Source of the DNA: Amycolatopsis jejuensis
GTDB lineage: Bacteria > Actinomycetota > Actinomycetes > Mycobacteriales > Pseudonocardiaceae
DNA: 64,000 nucleotides
Assembly: GCF_000717335.1 (NCBI RefSeq)
Contig: NZ_JNYZ01000049.1
Span: 1-64,000 of the forward strand
Reading direction: 5' to 3'
Shown: piece after piece, positions 27,566 to 35,356 of the stretch
How the letters are laid out: each line of letters starts with the position of its first letter
Numbering within the stretch: the stretch's first letter is position 1
Position numbers and translations under genes: made by a program
The notes under the pieces: model-generated
Databases searched by the model: none
What the model was told of the DNA's origin: nothing
What the model saw: the letters and a program-made list of their open reading frames with translations, nothing else

Positions 27566-28411
27566 TCAATTCCGCCGGGTTTGCGCGGTCCAAGTGAGGG
27601 CGGCGCCGGTGGTGACGATGAGGGCGATTCCGGCGATGGCCGGTCCGGAGAGGGGATCGCCGAGGAAGAGTGCCCCGATCACGGCTCCGACGACCGGGGC
27701 GAGGGCGAAAAGCGTGGCGACGATGCGTGCGGAGGCCATCCGGATGGCGAGGAAGTCGAGCGCGTACGGAAGAGCGACCCCCAGGAGCCCGGAGAGGGCG
27801 ACGACCCAGTCTCCGCGGGCGAGCTGTGGTGCGGCGGTCAGGGAGAAGGGCAGGAGCAGCAGCGACGCCACCGAAACCGACAGGGCCACCGGTTTCAGCC
27901 CTGGCTCGGCGTGTCCCAGCCGTTGTGCGGACACGGTGTAAAGCGCGAGCGCAGCTGCCGAAATGGCCCCGAACAGCAGGCCGGACCAGGTGATCTGGCC
28001 TTCGGTACGGGCGAGCAGGAGCACCCCGGCGAGACCGGCGAGCGGGAAGACGATCTCCCACCGCCGTTTGATCATGGCTGCTGCGACGGCGAAGGGGCCG
28101 AGGAACAACAGCGTGGCGGCAACACCCAGGGGAAGACGCGCGACTGCCTGGTAGAACGCGAGGTTCATGGCTGCCATCGCCACGCCGTAAAGGACGATCT
28201 GTGCCCATTGCCGCGGCGTTCGTCCCCGGAGCTCGGGTCGGGCAAGCAGCAGGAGCGCGCCAGCACCGACGAGCTGCCGGAGCCCGACGGTGCCGGTTAT
28301 CCCGGCGGTGGCGAACAAGGCCGAGGTGAGTGCGGCGGTCCCCTGGATACCGGTGCAGGAGGCGATGACCAGCACGCTGGCGATCCCGGGCCGCTGGTCA
28401 CGGCTGTGCAC
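27566..28411 (-). CDS. EamA/DMT-family transporter
   Basis: A 281-residue, ten-helix drug/metabolite transporter with two EamA repeats, the second containing PVVGAVIGALFLGDPLSGPAIAGIALI. RhtA-like members export amino acids or their analogues. It overlaps the CGNR regulator gene upstream by 14 bp, so the two form an operon. The substrate is unknown. Confidence 0.85.
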   Translation of the reverse strand: MHSRDQRPGIASVLVIASCTGIQGTAALTSALFATAGITGTVGLRQLVGAGALLLLARPELRGRTPRQWAQIVLYGVAMAAMNLAFYQAVARLPLGVAATLLFLGPFAVAAAMIKRRWEIVFPLAGLAGVLLLARTEGQITWSGLLFGAISAAALALYTVSAQRLGHAEPGLKPVALSVSVASLLLLPFSLTAAPQLARGDWVVALSGLLGVALPYALDFLAIRMASARIVATLFALAPVVGAVIGALFLGDPLSGPAIAGIALIVTTGAALTWTAQTRRN

Positions 28412-28931
28412 GACGCTGCCGGTAGCTCCGGGATTTGTGCTGGGCCCCGCAGATCGTCATCGAGCACCATTTGCCGGTGCGAGGGCGGGAAGTGTCGTAG
28501 AAGAACCACTGGCAGCCCGGGTTCGCGCACGCCTTCAGCCGTTCCCAATGGCCGAGCAGGGACGCGGAATAGACCGCGGCGACCAGCGCGCCGGCCTGCC
28601 CCCACAACCCGTCGCGGGTTCCGGCCAGGACGAGCGCGTTGCCGTCGGCGCGCAGGTGCAGCGGGATGTCCGGAATTCGCGTCGCGGCCGCCTCCTCGCT
28701 GGGGATCTTCAGCGCGCGCAACGCGGTACGAAGCTCACGCAGCCGACGCAGATCCCGGGCAGGCAAAGGGGCACCGGCAGGCAATATTTCCAGGCGCTGC
28801 AACGCTTCGCGGGCATTCTCGGGTGAAGCGAGTTCGTCGTAGCCGTGGTACCGGTTCAGCGTGTTCAGGAACCGGCGCACCTGCTCCAGGCCCTCGGGGG
28901 CGGCGGGGGATGGATCGGGGACAAGCTTCAC
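28398..28931 (-). CDS. CGNR zinc-finger (ABATE-domain) regulator
   Basis: A 177-residue protein with an N-terminal alpha-helical ABATE domain and a C-terminal zinc finger, CANPGCQW then WCSMTICGAQHKSRSYR. The namesake CGNR is CGAQ here. These proteins are predicted stress-responsive transcription factors. The GTG start at 28931 follows TATAGT (28939-28944) by seven bases, so the mRNA is probably leaderless. A 29-bp dyad covers this promoter. It likely regulates itself and the EamA transporter that follows. Confidence 0.85.
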   Translation of the reverse strand: MKLVPDPSPAAPEGLEQVRRFLNTLNRYHGYDELASPENAREALQRLEILPAGAPLPARDLRRLRELRTALRALKIPSEEAAATRIPDIPLHLRADGNALVLAGTRDGLWGQAGALVAAVYSASLLGHWERLKACANPGCQWFFYDTSRPRTGKWCSMTICGAQHKSRSYRQRRAQP

Positions 28932-28960
28932 GTCACCACTATAGCCGATTAAATGGTGAC
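28932..28960. promoter_or_regulatory. 29-bp dyad operator over a leaderless promoter
   Basis: GTCACCA at 28932-28938 and TGGTGAC at 28954-28960 are exact reverse complements around an AT-rich centre, which stands out in this GC-rich DNA. The minus-strand -10 TATAGT lies inside. The epimerase promoter box TAATCT is 25 bases to the right, so one bound protein could affect both directions. Confidence 0.6.
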
Positions 28961-28997
28961 CAGCGGCTGGCGGTGCGGCGCCGGTAATCTCGGCGGC

Positions 28998-29903
28998 ATG
29001 GCGAACCCCACCGGAGAGCAGTTCGAGATCACCCGCGGCAACGCGCGCGCCGTCGTCACCGAGATCGGTGCCGGTCTGCGTGCGTTCGAGGTCGGCGGGG
29101 TGCCGTACGTCGAAACGTTCGCCGAGGACGAGAAGCCACCCAAGGGCCTCGGCCAGGTGCTGCTGCCGTGGCCGAACCGGACCAAGGCCGGGCAGTGGGA
29201 GTTCGACGGCGAGGAGCAGCAGCTGGAAATCACCGAGGAAGCGCGCGGCAACGCCATCCACGGCCTCGTCCGGCGCCGCGAATGGGAACTGCTCGAGCAC
29301 GCCGAATCGTCGATCACGCTCGCGGTGGACGTCGAGGTGCAGCCCGGGTGGCCGGTCCCGCTGCGCGCCACGATCACGTACGACCTGCAGCCGCGCGAAC
29401 TCGTGGTCACGCACGAGATCCGCAACGAGGGAGACCAGCCGATCGGCGTCGGCGTGGGCACGCACCCGTACTTCCGCATCGGCGACGCACCCACCGACGA
29501 GCTCAGGCTCACCTTGCCGGCCGCGCGCGTGCGCCCGTACGAGGGCGACCAGCAGATGCCGTATGCGGACGAACAGGACGTCGAGGGCACCGAGTACGAC
29601 TTCCGCAAGGGCAAGCTGCTCGCCGGTGTCGATCTGGACACCGCTTTCGGCGCCCTGGACCTCGACGCCGACGGCACCCACCACCACGTGCTCTCCCACG
29701 GCGACCGCCACCTGGTGGTCTGGACCGGCCCGGACTTCCGGTGGGTACAGGTGTTCACGCCCGACGACCTCGTCGGCCGCGGTCGCGCGGTGGCGATCGA
29801 GCCGATGACCTGCCCGGCGGATGCGCTGAACACCCGCACGGACCTCGTCGAGCTGGAACCGGCGACGTCGTGGTCGGGCAGCTGGGGAATCCGGGTCCCG
29901 TGA
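28998..29903 (+). CDS. Aldose 1-epimerase family protein
   Basis: A 301-residue galactose mutarotase-like protein. The catalytic His pair is in NAIHGLVRRREWELL (about residue 88) and GVGTHPYFRIGD (about residue 155), with the general-base Glu in AIEPMTCPADALNT near residue 275. It interconverts sugar anomers; the YeaD/GalM distinction cannot be made here. The ATG at 28998 lies seven bases after TAATCT, so a leaderless start is likely. It is coupled to a GNAT gene by GTGA. Confidence 0.9.
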   Translation: MANPTGEQFEITRGNARAVVTEIGAGLRAFEVGGVPYVETFAEDEKPPKGLGQVLLPWPNRTKAGQWEFDGEEQQLEITEEARGNAIHGLVRRREWELLEHAESSITLAVDVEVQPGWPVPLRATITYDLQPRELVVTHEIRNEGDQPIGVGVGTHPYFRIGDAPTDELRLTLPAARVRPYEGDQQMPYADEQDVEGTEYDFRKGKLLAGVDLDTAFGALDLDADGTHHHVLSHGDRHLVVWTGPDFRWVQVFTPDDLVGRGRAVAIEPMTCPADALNTRTDLVELEPATSWSGSWGIRVP

Positions 29904-30373
29904 CGCCGGAACAGCTGACGGCGGCCGCGGCAGGCGAGCTGTTGACCTTGCAGCAGGCCGCGTATATCACCGAAGCGCGGGCGCACCGCAACTTCGACCT
30001 GCCCCCGCTGATGGACACGCTCGACCACATCCGCGCGGCCTTCGCCGACCCAGCCATCACGATATGGGGCATTCGCGACGGCGGCCGTCTGGTGGCGAGC
30101 GTGCGCATGTGGGTGGACGGCTCGATCGGCGAGGTCCGCCGTCTGGTGGTAGCGCCGGACCGCCAGGGCGAGGGCCTCGGGACCACGCTGCTGCTGGCCG
30201 TTGAGGAAGCGACGGCACCGGAAGTGACCACGTTCCGCCTGTGCACCGGAGAACGCTCGGCGGGGCCGCTGTATCTGTACGGAAAGCTCGGTTATCGGGA
30301 GACGCACCGGTCCCCGGAAGCCGACTATCACCTCGTACACCTCGAAAAACCCCGGGTGCGCATTACCGGGTGA
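29900..30373 (+). CDS. GNAT N-acetyltransferase
   Basis: A 157-residue acetyltransferase with the acetyl-CoA loop RRLVVAPDRQGEGLGTTLLLAVEE near residues 78-100 and a C-terminal YLYGKLGYRETHR. The acceptor is unknown. The GTG start overlaps the epimerase stop by four bases, so the two are cotranslated. The next gene begins 20 bases on but has its own promoter-like box. Confidence 0.85.
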   Translation: MTPEQLTAAAAGELLTLQQAAYITEARAHRNFDLPPLMDTLDHIRAAFADPAITIWGIRDGGRLVASVRMWVDGSIGEVRRLVVAPDRQGEGLGTTLLLAVEEATAPEVTTFRLCTGERSAGPLYLYGKLGYRETHRSPEADYHLVHLEKPRVRITG

Positions 30374-30393
30374 GTTCGTTAGCGTGTCGAACT

Positions 30394-31614
30394 ATGGCTT
30401 ACAAGGCGATTGTCGGGGGCTATGTGGTCCCCGTCGGTGCCGCCCCGATCGAGGGCGGCACCGTGCTCATCGAAGACGGCCGGATCACCGAGGTCGGCAC
30501 TGAGGCCGACGTCGACGTCCCGGAGGACGCCGAACTGGTGGACGGGTCCGGCAGCTGGGTCCTGCCGGGCTTCCTCGACGCGCACGCGCACCTCGGCGTG
30601 CACGAGGACGGCGAAGGCTGGTCGGGCAACGACACCAACGAAATGACCGACCCGAACGGCGCCCGGTTCCGCGCGGTCGACGGGATCGACCCGTACGAAC
30701 CGGGTTTCGACGACGCACTGTCCGGCGGCGTGACGAGCGTGGTGATCAAACCGGGGTCGGGCAATCCGATCGGCGGCCAGACGATCGGCGTGAAGACGTG
30801 GGGCCGCTCGATCCTGGACATGACGTTCGCCGAGCAGGTGAGCGTGAAAAGTGCGCTGGGGGAGAATCCGAAAAGAATCTATGGGGAGAAAAAGGTTACA
30901 CCGTCCACCAGATTGGGCGTGGCCGCGATTCTGCGCGAAGCATTCACCACGGCGCGCAACTACCAGGCGAAGCGCGACCACACGCTCGGCGAGGGCAAGC
31001 CGTTCGAGGTGGACCTGACCAACGAAACGCTGGTGAAGGTCCTCGACGGCGAGCTGTACTGGGACCAGCACGTACACCGCGCCGACGACATGGTGACGGC
31101 CATCCGGCTGGCCGACGAGTTCGGCTACCGGCTGGTGATCAACCACGGCACCGAAGGCCACCTGATCGCCGACTTGCTGGCTGAACGCGACGTGCCGGTG
31201 ATCCTCGGCCCGCTGTTCACCACGAAGTCGAAGGTGGAACTGCGCAATCGCTCCCTGCGCTCGGCGGGCATCCTGGCGCGGGCCGGGGTGAAGCTGGCGT
31301 TGACCACGGACCACCCGGTGGTGCCGATCAACTTCCTGGTGTACCAGGCCGCCCTCGCGGTGAAGGACGGCCTCGACCCGGAGACGGCGCTGAAGGCACT
31401 GACCCTGCACCCGGCGCAGATGCTCGGCCTCGACGACCGGATCGGCGCACTGGCCCCCGGCCTGGACGCGGACGTGGTGCTGTGGTCGGGCGACCCACTG
31501 GACGTGATGAACCGCGCCATGCGGGTGTTCGTGCGGGGCCGCGAGGTGTACCACTTCGACGAGTCCACCGGCGAGGGCGTACCGCTGGACCGCCGCTATC
31601 GCGAAAGCCGCTGA
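30394..31614 (+). CDS. Amidohydrolase-superfamily protein
   Basis: A 406-residue amidohydrolase with the metal motif LPGFLDAHAHLGVHE near residue 58 and a late Asp in LALTTDHPVVPIN. The C-terminal LTLHPAQMLGLDDRIGALAPGLDADVVLW is the usual beta-sandwich seal. Imidazolonepropionase-like and dihydroorotase-like members share this pattern, and the substrate is not evident. ATG 30394 lies eight bases after TAGCGT, again a leaderless layout. Confidence 0.87.
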   Translation: MAYKAIVGGYVVPVGAAPIEGGTVLIEDGRITEVGTEADVDVPEDAELVDGSGSWVLPGFLDAHAHLGVHEDGEGWSGNDTNEMTDPNGARFRAVDGIDPYEPGFDDALSGGVTSVVIKPGSGNPIGGQTIGVKTWGRSILDMTFAEQVSVKSALGENPKRIYGEKKVTPSTRLGVAAILREAFTTARNYQAKRDHTLGEGKPFEVDLTNETLVKVLDGELYWDQHVHRADDMVTAIRLADEFGYRLVINHGTEGHLIADLLAERDVPVILGPLFTTKSKVELRNRSLRSAGILARAGVKLALTTDHPVVPINFLVYQAALAVKDGLDPETALKALTLHPAQMLGLDDRIGALAPGLDADVVLWSGDPLDVMNRAMRVFVRGREVYHFDESTGEGVPLDRRYRESR

Positions 31615-31619
31615 CCTGG

Positions 31620-31656
31620 GTTGCTCGATTGGGGCGCGATGCCTCAATCGAGCAAC
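31620..31656. terminator. Bidirectional hairpin between convergent genes
   Basis: GTTGCTCGATTG (31620-31631) pairs perfectly with CAATCGAGCAAC (31645-31656). The 13-base loop carries a further GGC/GCC pair. It lies between the amidohydrolase and Uma2 genes and includes the last codons of the Uma2 gene, so it should terminate both. Confidence 0.7.
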
Positions 31657-32252
31657 ACGGTGAGGTCGATCTCTGCGGGAAACGGCTCCGTGGTGCGGAA
31701 GGTCCCGGTGACGGCCGGGGCGTCCTGGTACCCGAGTTCCCCGGCCTGGTGGCAGGCGACCAGGGAGACGGGGTCGCTCAGGTCGAGGATCCAGTAGAAG
31801 GGGATTCCGGCGTCGGCGTATTCGTCGTGTTTGGTGACGTAGTCGGTGCGCTTCGAACCAGGTGACACGATCTCGACCACGAGCAGGATTTCAGTCGCTC
31901 GCAGCAATCCGCCCTGTTCGCGACGGCGCGCGAGTTCCGCCTTGCTGGTGACCAGTAGGTCTGGACGGCGGGAAAAGCCCGGGCTGCCTTCTGGTGCCAA
32001 CGCGAGGTCGACGTCTGTCTCCGCCACCGCTTTGAACCCCTCTGGGAGGTGCGGCCGCAGCTGGTACGCGAACTCCAGCATCGCGAGGCCGTGATCCGGT
32101 CTCGGACTGGGTGACATCATCAAGCGGCCCTCCACGAGCTCGGTGAAGCCGGAGTCGGTTTCACCGAGGGCCGCGTATTCCTCGATCGACAGGAGGTGGT
32201 CCGGGATCTCCCACGGGAACTCACCGCGCGTCGGCTCGGGAAGGGCTGTCAC
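31644..32252 (-). CDS. Uma2-family putative endonuclease
   Basis: A 202-residue Uma2 (DUF820) protein with the PD-(D/E)xK-like core: ELVEGRLMMSPSP near residue 40, SRRPDLLVTSK near residue 95, LLVVEIVSPGSKRTDYVTKHDEYADAGIPFYWILD near residues 122-157. Uma2 proteins are abundant and of unsettled function in actinobacteria. It is a single gene without toxin-antitoxin or transposon neighbours. Confidence 0.85.
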   Translation of the reverse strand: MTALPEPTRGEFPWEIPDHLLSIEEYAALGETDSGFTELVEGRLMMSPSPRPDHGLAMLEFAYQLRPHLPEGFKAVAETDVDLALAPEGSPGFSRRPDLLVTSKAELARRREQGGLLRATEILLVVEIVSPGSKRTDYVTKHDEYADAGIPFYWILDLSDPVSLVACHQAGELGYQDAPAVTGTFRTTEPFPAEIDLTVLLD

Positions 32253-32343
32253 AGCGTCTCCTCACGTCACCGGCATTGTCTCACGCCTGCCGCAAGACCG
32301 TCAGTGATCATATCGACACATTTGGTGACACTGTGTAGGCGGG

Positions 32344-33480
32344 TCAGGCCTCCTTCAGGGAGCGCGCGATCACCATCCGCTGGATCTGGTTCGTCCCCTC
32401 GAAGATCTGGGGCACCTTCGCCTCCCGCAGGTACCTCTCCACCGGGAAGTCCCTCGTGTACCCGGCCCCGCCAAGCACCTGGACTGCGTCCGTCGTCACC
32501 TTCATTGCGCCGTCCGTCGCCACCAGTTTTGCGATTGACGACTGCCGCTGGAAGTCCAGGCCGCGGTCGCGGCGGCGGGCGGCGTCCAGGTACGTCGCGC
32601 GGGACGACTCGACCGTTGCGGCCATGTCGGCCAGCAGGAATTCCATGCCCTGGAAGTCGGCGATTGCGCGGCCGAACTGGGTGCGGCTCTTCGCATAGGC
32701 GACGGCCTCGTCCAGCGCTGCCTGTGCCAGGCCGACCGCGCACGCGGCAATCCCCAGCCGTCCGGAACTCAGGGACGACAGTGCGATCCGCATGCCCGCG
32801 CCCTCGTCGCCGATCAGGCGGTCGGCTGGGACTCGGGCGTCGTCGAACAGCATCTGTGCCGTCGGGGAGCCGGTGAGGCCCATCTTCCGTTCCCGGGGGG
32901 CCGCCGTCAGGCCCGGCGTCGACGCGTCGACCAGCAGGCACGACACGCTGTCCTCGCTCGTGCGGACCATCGTCGTGTAGAAGTCCGCGACCCCGGCGTG
33001 GGTGATCCACGCCTTCGCGCCGTTGACCACGTACTCGTCACCCGACCGGCGTGCGCGCGTAGACAGCGCTGCCGCGTCCGAGCCTGCGTGGCTTTCCGAC
33101 AGTGCGTACGCGCCCAGCAGCGAGCCGCCCAGCATGTCCGGCAGCCATCGATCCTGCTGTTCCTCCGTGCCGTAGTGCGCGAGCGCGTAGCACGACATCG
33201 TGTGCACCGACAGCCCAACGCCGACGCTCATCCACGCGGCGGCGATCTCCTCCAGCGCCTGCAGGTACACCTCGTACGGCAGCTCGGCGCCGCCCCAGCG
33301 TTCCGGGTACGGGAGCCCCAGCAGACCGGACTTGCCCATCAGCGTGAACAGGTCCCGAGGGAACTCCTCGGCCTCCTCACCTGCCGCCGCGCGCGGTTTC
33401 AGCTCGTCACGGGCGATTTCGGTGACGAGGGTGAGCAGGTCTTCCGCCTCCGGGGTGGGCAGCAGACGGTGGACGGACAT
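32344..33480 (-). CDS. Acyl-CoA dehydrogenase
   Basis: A 378-residue flavoprotein with the acyl-CoA dehydrogenase signature ALSESHAGSDAAAL, FAD segments (AWITHAGVADFYTTMV) and the C-terminal DAVQVLGGAGYTRDFPVERYLREAKVPQIFEGTNQIQRM, which contains the expected catalytic Glu. It oxidises an acyl-CoA to the enoyl-CoA; chain length is not predictable. The ATG at 33480 follows GGGAGGAAG. A TetR gene is divergent, with a perfect palindrome between them. Confidence 0.94.
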   Translation of the reverse strand: MSVHRLLPTPEAEDLLTLVTEIARDELKPRAAAGEEAEEFPRDLFTLMGKSGLLGLPYPERWGGAELPYEVYLQALEEIAAAWMSVGVGLSVHTMSCYALAHYGTEEQQDRWLPDMLGGSLLGAYALSESHAGSDAAALSTRARRSGDEYVVNGAKAWITHAGVADFYTTMVRTSEDSVSCLLVDASTPGLTAAPRERKMGLTGSPTAQMLFDDARVPADRLIGDEGAGMRIALSSLSSGRLGIAACAVGLAQAALDEAVAYAKSRTQFGRAIADFQGMEFLLADMAATVESSRATYLDAARRRDRGLDFQRQSSIAKLVATDGAMKVTTDAVQVLGGAGYTRDFPVERYLREAKVPQIFEGTNQIQRMVIARSLKEA

Positions 33481-33501
33481 GGTCTTCCTCCCAGGCGAGC
33501 T

Positions 33502-33540
33502 GTACTGAAAACAGTACTGACGGCCGTTTGAGAGTACAGT
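33502..33540. promoter_or_regulatory. TetR operator GTACTG-AAAA-CAGTAC
   Basis: A perfect 16-bp palindrome lies at 33502-33517 between the divergent acyl-CoA dehydrogenase and TetR genes. A further half-site AGTACAGT lies at 33533-33540, where TACAGT could also be a -10 box for tetR. Binding by the adjacent TetR, with control of both genes, is inferred. Confidence 0.65.
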
Positions 33541-33584
33541 ATGCGGAGCGCGGCTGTCCCCTGCTCGTAGGAGATAGTGGCGTG

Positions 33585-34172
33585 ATGTCCACCCCCGCAG
33601 TCCGTCGCCGTCCGACCGCGCGGCAGCAGGCGCTGCTGCGCGACCTCGAGGCGTTGTTCCTGGCGGAGGGCTTCGCAGGCTTCACCCTCGACGATCTGGC
33701 CGCCCGGCTCCGCTGCTCGAAATCCACGCTTTACGCGCTCGCGCCGAGCAAGGAACAGCTCGCGGTGAAGGTGGTCGCGCATTTCTTCCGTGGGGCCGCT
33801 GAGCGCATCGAAAAGCGGATCGAGGGCATCGAGGACGCCCGGGAACTGATCGGCGAGTACCTGGACGGTGTTTCCGATCACCTCAACCGCGCGTCGCCGG
33901 TGTTCATGGCCGACATCGCCGCCTTTCCGCCCGCCCGCGACACCTACCAGCTCAACAGCCGCGTGGCCGCGCGCCGGATCCGCGCGTTCATCGACAAAGG
34001 CGTGGCCGACGGCGTATTCCGCGACGTGCATGCCCGGCTCATCGCCGAAATGACCGGACTTATCGTCGAAGGCATTCAGACCGGCGTACTCGGCCGGCGT
34101 ACCGACGTTTCCGACGCCGAGGCCTTCACCGCACTCGGCGAACTCCTCCTCGGCGGGCTCCTCAAGGACTGA
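33585..34172 (+). CDS. TetR regulator divergent to acyl-CoA dehydrogenase
   Basis: A TetR protein of about 195 residues with helix-turn-helix FTLDDLAARLRCSKSTLYALAPSKEQLAVKV (about residues 30-60) and a helical effector domain. The AGGAG at 33569-33573 favours ATG 33585 (GTG 33582 is equally possible). By analogy with FadR/KstR-like pairs, it probably responds to an acyl-CoA and controls the divergent dehydrogenase. It is followed by a TTCG-capped hairpin. Confidence 0.87.
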   Translation: MSTPAVRRRPTARQQALLRDLEALFLAEGFAGFTLDDLAARLRCSKSTLYALAPSKEQLAVKVVAHFFRGAAERIEKRIEGIEDARELIGEYLDGVSDHLNRASPVFMADIAAFPPARDTYQLNSRVAARRIRAFIDKGVADGVFRDVHARLIAEMTGLIVEGIQTGVLGRRTDVSDAEAFTALGELLLGGLLKD

Positions 34173-34173
34173 C

Positions 34174-34191
34174 CTGTCCGTTCGCGGACAG
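34174..34191 (+). terminator. TTCG-tetraloop hairpin after tetR
   Basis: CTGTCCG and CGGACAG form a 7-bp stem with a TTCG loop, directly after the tetR stop at 34172. It is followed by AATTGTC. The stable tetraloop and position fit termination. Confidence 0.65.
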
Positions 34192-34212
34192 AATTGTCAT
34201 CGCCGGTTCCTC

Positions 34213-34224
34213 TACACTCGCCGC
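34213..34224 (+). promoter_or_regulatory. Leaderless promoter of PfkB kinase
   Basis: TACACT at 34213-34218 is followed by six bases and then the GTG start at 34225. No ribosome site is present. This is the classic actinobacterial leaderless arrangement. Confidence 0.55.
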
Positions 34225-35166
34225 GTGATCGTGGTGGGTGGAGAGGCGCTCGTCGACCTCGTACCGGGTGAACCGTTGGATTCCACTGTGGACGGTGGGC
34301 TGCGTGCGCTGCTGCCCCGCCTCGGTGGTGGTCCGTACAACGTCGCGCTAGCCGCGGCCCGGCTCGGCGTACCGGCGTCGTTCCTGTCGCGGGTTTCCAC
34401 TGACCGGTTCGGAGTAGCGCTCGTGGACCGGCTCGCCGCTTCGGGGGTGGACACCGCCTTGCTGCAGCGCGGAAACGAACCGTCGACGCTCGCGGTGGTC
34501 GCCCTCGACGAACGCGGTACCGCGCAGTACACCTTTTACGTCGAGGGAACCGCCGATCGGCTGGTTTCCGATCCGGGTCCGCTGCCGGACGAAACCACCG
34601 CGCTGTCGCTCGGCACGCTCGGCATGGTGCTGGAGCCGGGCGTGAGCGCGTACGAGCAGGTGCTCCGCCGCGAATCCGCGCGCGGCACGCTCACCGTGCT
34701 CGACCCCAACATCCGTGCGGCGCTGATCACCGACCCCGCGGCCTACCGTGCGCGGTTCGCGTCCTGGCTGCCGGATGTCCGGTTGCTGAAGATCTCCGAT
34801 GACGATGTCGCATGGCTTGCCGAGGGGGCCGACCCGGTGTCCGCCGCGAAATCCTGGGTCGAGTCCGGTGTGGACGCAGTGGTGCTCACGCGCGGTGCCG
34901 AGGGACTGTCCGTGGTCACTGCGCAAGGTGAGCTGGCCCACGTCCCTTCCCGCAAGGTCGAGGTAGTGGACACCATCGGCGCGGGCGACACCGTGCAGGG
35001 TGCGCTGCTGGCGTGGTTGCACGAACAGGCAGTACGCGATCTTGCCGCGCTCGACGCCGCGGCGTGGACCGAAGCGCTCGCCTTTGCGGCGAAAGCGGCC
35101 TCGATCACCGTGTCCCGAAGCGGGGCCGAGCCGCCGACTGCCGCGGACATGGCGGCCACCGTGTGA
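34225..35166 (+). CDS. PfkB-family carbohydrate kinase
   Basis: A 313-residue PfkB/ribokinase-type kinase. The N-terminal sugar-binding part reads GGEALVDLVPGE and LGGGPYNVALAAARLG; the C-terminal ATP/anion-hole motif is DTIGAGDTVQGALLAWLHE with catalytic Asp near residue 255. Fructokinase is the most likely class by similarity, but ribokinase or adenosine kinase-like use cannot be excluded. It stands alone, ahead of gltA. Confidence 0.87.
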   Translation: MIVVGGEALVDLVPGEPLDSTVDGGLRALLPRLGGGPYNVALAAARLGVPASFLSRVSTDRFGVALVDRLAASGVDTALLQRGNEPSTLAVVALDERGTAQYTFYVEGTADRLVSDPGPLPDETTALSLGTLGMVLEPGVSAYEQVLRRESARGTLTVLDPNIRAALITDPAAYRARFASWLPDVRLLKISDDDVAWLAEGADPVSAAKSWVESGVDAVVLTRGAEGLSVVTAQGELAHVPSRKVEVVDTIGAGDTVQGALLAWLHEQAVRDLAALDAAAWTEALAFAAKAASITVSRSGAEPPTAADMAATV

Positions 35167-35356
35167 ACCTGGTCCCAATGGGGCCTTTCGGGGCAACGCA
35201 GCGAGTGCGCACCCACCCACCCTTCGACTAGCGTAGTAGTGAATTCATTCCCCAGCGGGGCGGTGTGCAGCGAGGCGCGTGTTTCCTCGCGTGAACACGT
35301 GGCTACTGCGGAACCCGTAGGCGCCGCCGCTCCGTGCCAACGTGAGAGGGACCTGC

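Noticed and set aside
31644..32252. Toxin-antitoxin or defence system around Uma2
   Set aside because: The gene stands alone between metabolic genes with no partner.
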